A stretch of DNA of 64,000 bases, taken from NCBI RefSeq assembly GCF_004193775.1, contig NC_041007.1, positions 27,617,323 through 27,681,322 on the forward strand. The letters are read 5' to 3'. The stretch's first letter is position 1. Each line of letters begins with the position of its first letter. The notes under the pieces are model-generated. The model had not been told where the DNA came from and searched no databases. It worked only from the letters and a program-made list of their open reading frames with translations. Shown one piece after another: positions 56,774-64,000 of this stretch. The stretch is from Glycine soja (Eukaryota > Streptophyta > Magnoliopsida > Fabales > Fabaceae). The position numbers were made by a program, and so were the translations under genes.

Positions 56774-58856
56774 GGGTGAGAAACAAGGAATCTTCCAACA
56801 AAAGATATGGGAGGGTTGGTGTGGACAATCACAAGGAAGTGCAAATGATATGTGGAACAAGATGTCCCAAGAGATTATTAAAGTGGCTAAAGAGACGTTG
56901 GGTGAATCTAGAGGTTTTGGACCTAGGGGTAAAGAATCGTGGTGGTGGAATGAAAATGTTCAGAGCAAAGTTAGAGTAAAAAAGGAGTGTTTCAAGGAGT
57001 GGTCTAGGTGTAGAAATTCTGAAACTTGGGATAAGTATAAGATAGCTAGAAATGAAACCAAAAAGGCGGTGAGTGAGGCAAGAGCCCAAGCTTTTGACGG
57101 ACTATACCAAGCTCTAGGAACCAGGGACGGAGAAAGATCTATATATAGGCTTGCTAAGGGTAGAGAGAGGAAGACTAGAGATTTGGATCAAGTAAAGTGT
57201 GTTAAGGATGAAGAAGACAAAGTCTTAGTGCATGAAAAAGATATCAAGGAAAGGTGGAAGGCGTATTTCCACAACTTATTTAATGATGGATATGGATATG
57301 ACTCTAGCAGTCTAGACACAAGAGAAGAGGACCGGAACTATAAGTACTATCGTCGGATTTAGAAACAGGAAGTAAAGGAAGCGTTGAAAAGAATGAGTAA
57401 TGGTAAGGCGGTGGGGCCAGACAACATACCTATTGAAGTGTGGAAAACTCTTGGAGATAGAGGTCTTGAGTGGCTCACCGAACTCTTTAACGAAATTATG
57501 AGGTCAAAACGCATGCCGGAGGAATGGAGGAGAAGCACGTTAGTGCCAATCTATAAGAACAAGGGGGATATACAAAATTGTGCAAATTATAGGGGAATCA
57601 AGCTCATGAGTCATACCATGAAATTATGGGAAAGAGTGATCGAACGGAGATTAAGAAAGGAGACTCAAGTTACTGAGAATCAATTTGGTTTCATGCCGGG
57701 AAGGTCGACCATGGAAGCGATTTATTTATTACGGCGGGTGATGGAGCAATATCGCATGGCCCAACAAGACTTGCACTTGATTTTTATTGACTTGGAGAAA
57801 GCGTATGATAGAGTGCCTAGAGAGATTTTGTGGAAAGCTCTAGAGAAGAAAGGGGTTAGGGTTGCATATATTCGAGCTATCCAAGATATGTATGATAGGG
57901 TATCGACTAGTGTTAGGACACAAGGTGGAGAGTCAGACGATTTTCCCATCACAATTGGTTTACATCAAGGGTCAACCCTTAGCCCCTACCTTTTTACCTT
58001 AATTATGGATGTCCTCACGGAACAAATCCAAGAGATAGCGCCGAGATGCATGCTTTTTGCAGATGACATAGTCCTCCTTGGAGAGTCGAGGGAGGAGTTG
58101 AATGAGAGGTTGGAAACTTGGAGACGAGCTCTAGAAACACATGGCTTTCGCCTAAGCAGAAGCAAATCGGAGTATATGGAATGTAAGTTCAACAAAAGAA
58201 TGAGGGTTTCTAACTCAGAGGTGAAAATAGGAGACCATATTATCCCTCAAGTCACACAGTTTAAATATCTCGGGTCTGTAATACAGGATGATGGGGAAAT
58301 TGAAGGGGATGTGAATCATCGCATTCAAGCAGGATGGATGAAATGGAGAAAAGCATCGGGGGTGTTATGTGATGCAAAGGTACCGATCAAGCTAAAGGGA
58401 AAGTTTTATCGGACTGCGGTAAGACCGGCGATTTTGTACGGAACAGAATGTTGGGCGGTCAAGAGCCAACATGAGAATAAAGTAGGTGTAGCGGAGATGA
58501 GAATGTTGCGGTGGATGTGTGGTAAGACTCGATAGGATAAAATTAGAAACGAAGCTATTAGAGAGAGGGTTGGAGTAGCGCCTATTGTAGAGAAGATGGT
58601 GGAAAATAGACTTAGGTGGTTTGGGCATGTAGAGAGAAGACCGGTAGACTCTGTAGTGAGGAGAGTAGACCAGATGGAGAGAAGACAAACAATTCGAGGC
58701 AGAGGAAGACCCAAAAAGACTATAAGAGAGGTTATAAAAAAGGATCTCGAAATTAATGGTTTGGATAGAAGTATGGTACTTGATAGAACATTATGGCGGA
58801 AGTTGATCCATGTAGCCGACCCCACCTAGTGGGATAAGGCGTTGTTGTTGTTGTTG
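56774..58856 (+). mobile_element. RTE-clade LINE, 5'-truncated, nearly intact RT
   Basis: One reading frame covers the whole element to TAG 58827-58829, broken only by TAG at 57359-57361 and 58533-58535. Landmarks: GKAVGPDNIPIEVWK and WRRSTLVPIYKNKGD (about 57400-57560), the RT core LIFIDLEKAYDRVPRE (57775-57825), LHQGSTLSPYLF, the catalytic FADDIVLL (about 58050-58075), and a C-terminal GRGRPKKTIREVI. The endonuclease domain is missing because of 5' truncation. The element ends in (TTG)n (58838-58856), as plant RTE elements do, and is flanked by identical 18-bp duplications at 56756-56773 and 58857-58874. Copying would have been by target-primed reverse transcription. Confidence 0.9.
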
Positions 58857-59044
58857 TATATATATATGCTTGGAATGCTTGTATCATGATATATTAAATA
58901 TTGTTGAAATAATTGAACAAAAAAATTATGTTTGTTTTAATTACTTTATTTAAAATTGATCGAGTTAAATAATTATTTTATCAATAAAAAAATTAGATGG
59001 TTAATGTAAGATTATTGAGATTATTTTATAATTATAAAAGGAAG

Positions 59045-60379
59045 TGTTAACTTATTGGTAAGTGTACCAATTTTATCATAAGTAGTAAAGATGAAAATGA
59101 AAATTCAAGTGTCAAATCCACAGGAACTTTGGTTATACTTTAGTGATGTAAGCCCAATTATTAAGCAATGAAAAGAAGTAGATGAAGTAGAAGAAGAAAG
59201 AGATAAACAATTGTAAGTGTGAAAATTAGAGGTAAAAGAAAAGAAGAAAGATAACAAGGAAAATAAACAATAGTTTAAATGCGAAAAGATGAAGTCAGAA
59301 TGCAATAATGTTGGGGGCCTAGTATGCCAAAACTACTTATAATATAATGTAAAAGATTTTCTCTATTTAATGAAATGAAATCCCTGTTTCCACCTGCATC
59401 TACTGAATTATCCTATCTTTGGTTTCCCGCACGAAGGGCCTAGTTTATTTACCCTTTTCCCCCAAATTTCTTTGCAGAGATAAAAATAACAAACCACATT
59501 AAGATAAGAGATACAAAAATTCTTTAGGGCAAAATAAATGTCAATCTATTTCTAGCAATGAATTTATTCAGATATCTTTCCCCATTTCTTTAGAAAATAA
59601 CCATTTTTCAATGCATTACCCTCTAAATACTATATGGGTGATCAGACCATAATAACAAAAGCACAAAGAAGAATAATAGGAACAAAATTGCATTAAATAG
59701 ATAATAGGGAAAGAATTACATTACAAGAGTTTGACCTCCAAGCTTCCAACAAAAAGGGTTTAGCCTCTCATAGTCATGAGAGGCTTTACACTTCAGAGGC
59801 TAATAAAAGAAGGGGTTGGATGACTAATATAAAAAAGAAAGGAACGACTAAAGAAAGGTGGTTTCCCATATTAGGGGTGCTCATGCTTTGGAGAGCTCTA
59901 AGACTTGGTGTGTTTTTTTTCCTTTTGCTTCCTACTCCTTTTATAGGTCTGAGATAACTTACTTTTCACGCTGACTTCACGTTAAGCACGCATCTGCGCG
60001 CTAAGCGTGCCTTGGGCTTTCCTCGTGGGCCTTCTCGTGCTAAGCCCGGCTTGCGCACTGAGCGAGACTAGGTGCTAAGCCCGAGTTGCATGCTGAGCGA
60101 GAGTGCACGCTGACCGAGAGTGCACGTTGAGCCTGGATTGCGTGCTGGGCGAGCTGTCCAATTCTTCCAACTCTTCTTCAATGCTTTTTCTTCCATATTT
60201 TTTTTTATCAATTTTCCTCTAAAGCGCTTCAAATCTTCTTCCTTTGACTTCTGCTAATAAAAAAATGTACAGATGTTAATTTCTTCATTATTTCATTAAA
60301 AACAATAATAAATTGAAGAAATTATTATCATTATTAGCCAAAAATGACTATCAAATTAGCTCAAATTTTACGGTTATCA
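59045..60379. mobile_element. Solo LTR in the nest
   Basis: TG...CA borders (TGTTAACTTA and CGGTTATCA, an imperfect inverted pair) over 1335 bp. Flanks are GGAAG (59040-59044) and GAAAG (60380-60384). A GC-rich stretch at 59980-60150 contains repeated GCGCTAAGC and TGCTGAGCGAG words. There is no ORF of note. The start text (TTGGTAAGTGTACCAATTTT) is familiar from soybean repeats (from memory). Confidence 0.7.
59985..60150. repeat. GCTAAGC / GCTGAGCGAG short repeats in LTR
   Basis: About ten related words (CGCTAAGCGTGC, GCTAAGCCCG, TGCTGAGCGAGA, ACGCTGACCGAG) within 165 bp. They form a GC-rich island in AT-rich surroundings, with potential for several small hairpins. Confidence 0.7.
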
Positions 60380-60822
60380 GAAAGCATAGCAACTCCATAT
60401 CCTAATTAAAAGGATTAAAAAATTATTACTATTGTAAAGATAATTATTATATTAATAACACAGAATTGTATATTTAATTTGGATAAGATGTTTGTTATAT
60501 TTGAATTTGTGATAATTTAGAACCCTTTAAATCTTATCATGTTTTATCTTGATATATATCTTGAAGGAAAATAAAATATTATGTGAGGTTAATAATTAGA
60601 TAAATCTAGACAATAGAGTAGAAAAAGATAAATAAAATTTGATTAGACAAATCTATTGAGAATATATCTCATGTGGTCCAATCTTGAATCATGTACTCTT
60701 GTATTATATAAGGATAGACTATTCTCTTATCCTAAAACTTTATAGATGGTCTCTCTCAAAAATAGAAAATCAGTATTATATAAGTTTGAGAAGAAAGGAG
60801 AATCAAAGAGAATTTTGTTGAC

Positions 60823-61757
60823 TAATAAATGTCATATTTCAGTTATTTCTAGGATTAAAATGCACTTATCTTTCGATCGTAATAGTTTTCTTATAAACAT
60901 CCCTTAAATCTAGTTGTTTTATATATATTGTACATTCACTAATGTTTTTGGTTAAATATGGAAAATTCATCCATAATTCTGCAGGTTTTGATGGTTGTTT
61001 GTTGGATTCAGAAACCAAAGGGTAAAATGGTCATTTTCTTCAAGAATTTAGGCATCCATTCGCCCAGGTTAGTAGCTCGCATGGGCTAATCAAGTTTCTT
61101 TAGGCATAAGTAATCAACTCACTTAGGCGAGCTACAACTCGCCTGGGTGAATTTGTCTGCATCTCTTGACTTTTTCTATAAATAGCCATGCAAATGAAGC
61201 AGAAAAAGAGACCAAAAAGCAAAAAAACGTGAGAAACGCTAGAAGGAATAAGGAAGCACAAAGTGGAGACTGGGCGCTGCAAAGTTGTGACCATGGATTG
61301 CATCCTTCGTCATTTTCCTTGTAGTCTTGTGCTCTACGTAATGATCGTTTAGTTTCTCCAAAGGATTGAATGTAATCTTTGCACCCTTATGTATCTCTTT
61401 TGATATTACTTATATGTATGAATCTTTTCTACTCATTATTGGTGATTTCATTCTGTTTGTAATGCTTGATTCTATTTGATCACTAGTTTCATGAAATTGG
61501 ATTTTAAGTTTTACTGGGAAGTATTCTTAGAATTTGAACTGAATGAAGTTACTCTTTACTTTACGTTGCTAGGAATAGAGCATAACATTTTGATTGCAAA
61601 TAGCACGAGATTGATATTTTGATTGAATTTGTACATAACTATTAAACTGATAACCTTTATCCAAAGGAATTGAGTAAATCAAGTCCCTTTGGAGATGGTC
61701 TCCTTTTATAAATATGTAACCTGCGACAACATTGGTACACTTGCCAATAGTCTAACA
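60823..61757 (+). mobile_element. Solo LTR with TTGAC target duplication
   Basis: A 935-bp segment starting TAATAAATGTCATATTTC (TG to TA at the first pair) and ending AGTCTAACA. It has identical 5-bp flanks TTGAC at 60818-60822 and 61758-61762. A TATA-like CTATAAATAGCC lies near 61180. It splits the older LTR family copy so precisely that the two halves (…AATTTTGTTGAC / TTGACCCAC…) can be rejoined by eye. Confidence 0.8.
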
Positions 61758-62365
61758 TTGACCCACTAAATGGAGAAGATGAATAATAAGCAAAGAGTGC
61801 GTAAATTACTATGTGCTTCAAGAGGTGAGTAAAACAACCTTCTTCTTCTAAACTTCCATGGTATAGATTTTTAGGAACACATCTTTCTGAGTTTATCGAT
61901 CATAAATCGATAAATTGATACATATTCCTTGCATGAATTAATCCTTGTGATGATTGCAAAATTTAGGTTCCATAATATTCTTGCATGAAGTTATTTAAGT
62001 GCCTGATATAATCATAGATGAGGTTTGATTTAATTTTACAAAAAGGAGTATTGCAAAGTACAAATCTTCACTGGTTGCATATTAAATCTTGGAATTTATT
62101 TGAAAATTCATGAATTAGCTTGATTGAGTTTTGTGTTTAGTTATCATATATTTTGATTCATGTGTGTGTTCTAGTTCATAGTTAATTATTAATTGACTTA
62201 TAAGATGTTGTAATTTAGGGTATGACTCTGTGAATTATTTGTGTGAATGGAACTAGAGTATTAATTTGGTAGTTATCTGGAATGATGCTTTGTAATTATG
62301 TATGAATTGGTCATCATCTTATGGGAAGTGGTGGCAATGTATATTTTATTTTGAGAATTAAATAT

Positions 62366-62500
62366 ATATGAGATACCTCCACTTGGGATGGAGAAGAAAT
62401 ATGAGATATCTCCATGTAGGATGGGGATGAGATAATAAATACCTCCATCTGGGATGGGAAAGAGATTTTGGATACTTCAATCTAGGAAGGGGAAGGTAGT
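62366..62500. repeat. About 34-bp tandem units in the LTR
   Basis: Four imperfect units built on ATACCTCCAYBTGGGATGGG, each about 34 bp. The family member at 15620-15690 has only about two. Variable unit number between LTR copies. Confidence 0.7.
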
Positions 62501-63061
62501 GAGACGTAATTGCATGGATATGAGCATATAAAACTTTTAAAGAATCTAAAATCCACACCGGTTATGGGAACCAAAGAGTTGAGTCTAGTGATTTTGGGAA
62601 TCACTAAGTTATGTTTGTGACAATTGTTTGTTCAAGAATTGAATGTAGTGAAGTGTTAATGTTTATTTACTGGAATGTTCTTTTGTTGTGTGAATAAGTT
62701 TGTGGTTGTTTTATAAGTATGTGTATGTGTGTATGTGTCTGTGAGTGTGTGTATTTAATTTAATTTTGCATATATCATGGTTGGATTTCTCGGTTACTAT
62801 GCCAACTGAGAACAACACTATTTGTGAACTCTTTTAAAACCTGTTTTATTCACTATGCTTATTATCTCATTAAAAATGTTGTTTCCACCCTCAAACTTGT
62901 TTTATTCACTATGCTTACTATCTCATTAAAACTTGTTTTCACTATGCTCATTTCAGTGTTTTATTCACCATTTGAAATTTCTAAATTCTTATTTTATGGA
63001 TGTTTTAAAGTATTTTTTTTTTATCATGGGTTGTTACTGTAATGAAGGGCGCTACATGCTG

Positions 63062-63594
63062 CACCTTGAAGAATCTTCCCTCCTTCAATGATGAAGCTCA
63101 TGAAAACCATGTTGAAGAACCCCAAAGGCCACACATTTAAGAAAGAGCAAACCTACCTGTTCAACTTACCATTACCATGTGCCACAAGATTATTTATGTG
63201 AAGTCCAATCAAGTACATTGCAAAAGACATGAGATTCTTTCTCACGTGAACTCGAAGGCATGAGATTCCCTCTCACTAATGACAAATGCATGACACTAAA
63301 GGCTACTTCACGTAAATGAAATCACTACCAAAGGCTACTTCATTCTTCTTTTGGAGCTTGTTTCTCTTTCTCACATTCCACCTTTTTCATCCTTCTTGCA
63401 ATCTCTTGTTTTTTTTGTGAAGCAATGACACATGCACTACCTAGACTTATTGATGGCTCATTGTTGCGTTTACAACATAATAAATTTCCAATCAAACGTG
63501 GGAAGGCGAAGAGTGAATGATTCATCCAATGTGTAATTCTGTCTAGGGTTTTATGCATTTGGATCATATAGATAATCACGTGCAAAACTTAATA
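63062..63594. other. Sequence between the LTR nest and the PMD fragment
   Basis: No clear gene. An 81-codon minus-strand ORF at 63340-63585 (Lys/Glu-rich C-terminus) has no recognisable family. Confidence 0.45.
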
Positions 63595-64000
63595 AATGAA
63601 GTTGGTTTTGGTCGTGCTATAACTATTGGGTAGATTGATACTAACTAGCATTTGGTCACTGCATTGATTGAAAGTTAGAGGCCTGAAACACACATTTCAT
63701 TTTTCACATGGGAGACAACCATAACTTTAGAAGATGTGGCCTTGCAGCTAGGCCTCAAGATTGACGAATTGCCTATAATTGGTGCCAATATTGGTGATGT
63801 ACGTGTTGCTTGTGAAGTCTTATTAGGGGACATTCCACCTAATAAGTATATCAAGGGAAAAACGATTTATTTAACCTGGATTCTAAAAAAATTTTCAAGA
63901 ACTTCTTTTTGATGCTATGATGCTCATAGGCGGATGTTTGATGCCAAATGTATCAGGGGAAAGATTTCATTTTATGTATCTCCTTTTGTTATCAAATTTT
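63595..64000 (+). pseudogene. Plant mobile domain (PMD) fragment, runs off the edge
   Basis: Broken frames show the PMD signature. After stops near 63630-63660, ALIESWRPETH-like text (with a stop at the Trp) leads to TFTWETTITLEDVALQLGL-like sequence. The segment ETTITLEDVALQLGLKIDEL (63711-63770) is the clearest. After a frameshift, MLIGGCLMPNVSGERFHFMY follows at 63918-63977. PMD proteins occur as host genes (MAIN/MAIL) and inside MULEs and retroelements (established). This copy has several stops and one frameshift, so it is a transposon-borne or dead copy. It continues past the window. Confidence 0.7.

Larger units (their letters stand above)
56630..63056 (+). mobile_element. LTR (same family as 14490-16250) carrying nested insertions
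   Basis: It begins TGTAGCATCC and ends GGGCGCTACA, a 10-bp inverted pair with two mismatches. Flanks TGTTG (56625-56629) and TGCTG (63057-63061) are a one-change 5-bp duplication. Removing the insertions leaves about 1.8 kb, close to the 1761-bp family member at 14490. The LTR text is at 56630-56725, about 60400-60822 and 61758-63056. It is interrupted by the RTE LINE, the LTR at 59045 and the LTR at 60823. The sequence 58875-59044 fits neither, and a 14-bp near-repeat (AATTAAAATGATTA and AATTAAAAGGATTA) brackets the first gap. Confidence 0.7.

Noticed and set aside
1..64000. tRNA or rRNA genes
   Set aside because: No cloverleaf with conserved A/B-box text and no rRNA core sequence was seen by eye. 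A covariance-model scan would be the decisive test.

Overview
The window looks like nuclear DNA from a legume, most likely a Glycine (soybean-type) genome. It is AT-rich, has long (AT)n tracts, and carries a spliced plant gene with 23 coding exons. Its transposon families include TNT1/SIRE-like copia elements, an Ogre-like LTR, an RTE LINE ending in (TTG)n, a Helitron and MULE/hAT miniature elements. Species assignment is inference; no search could be run.

Two host genes lie tail to tail. On the + strand, 32394-49840 encodes a 1859-residue clustered-mitochondria (CLU) protein of the REC/TSS group. Its exons were placed by GT/AG junctions and an uninterrupted reading frame. On the - strand, 50706-53816 encodes a 334-residue seven-transmembrane heptahelical (HHP/PAQR) protein in three exons. 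About 0.87 kb separates the two stop codons.

Almost everything else is transposon or viral debris. From left to right: a decayed gypsy integrase (about 565-1140); a MULE-type miniature element with a perfect 10-bp target duplication (1475-2004); a young, internally deleted copia element in LTR-gag-pol remnant-LTR-gag order (3320-7237), abutting an L1-type RNase H tail (7238-8178); and a Helitron Rep/helicase pseudogene on the - strand (about 8815-16905), split by an hAT-like element and two solo LTRs with readable target duplications. A probable OB-fold (RPA-like) remnant lies upstream of it. Next come a SIRE-like LTR, a permuted copia fragment, an endogenous pararetrovirus on the - strand (about 22380-27950) and an AT-rich intergenic stretch. 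The CLU gene follows, with three or four miniature elements in its introns, one of them nested in another. To the right of HHP are a MULE transposase remnant, a nest of LTRs around an almost intact RTE LINE (56630-63056), and a decayed plant-mobile-domain fragment running off the end.

I found no operon-like or prokaryotic system, no RNA genes and no CRISPR. The points most worth following up are the element architectures (nesting order, copia rearrangements, mobilised defective copies), a PAM2-like motif and a duplicated splice donor in the CLU gene, and a 47-bp-arm hairpin in intergenic DNA.
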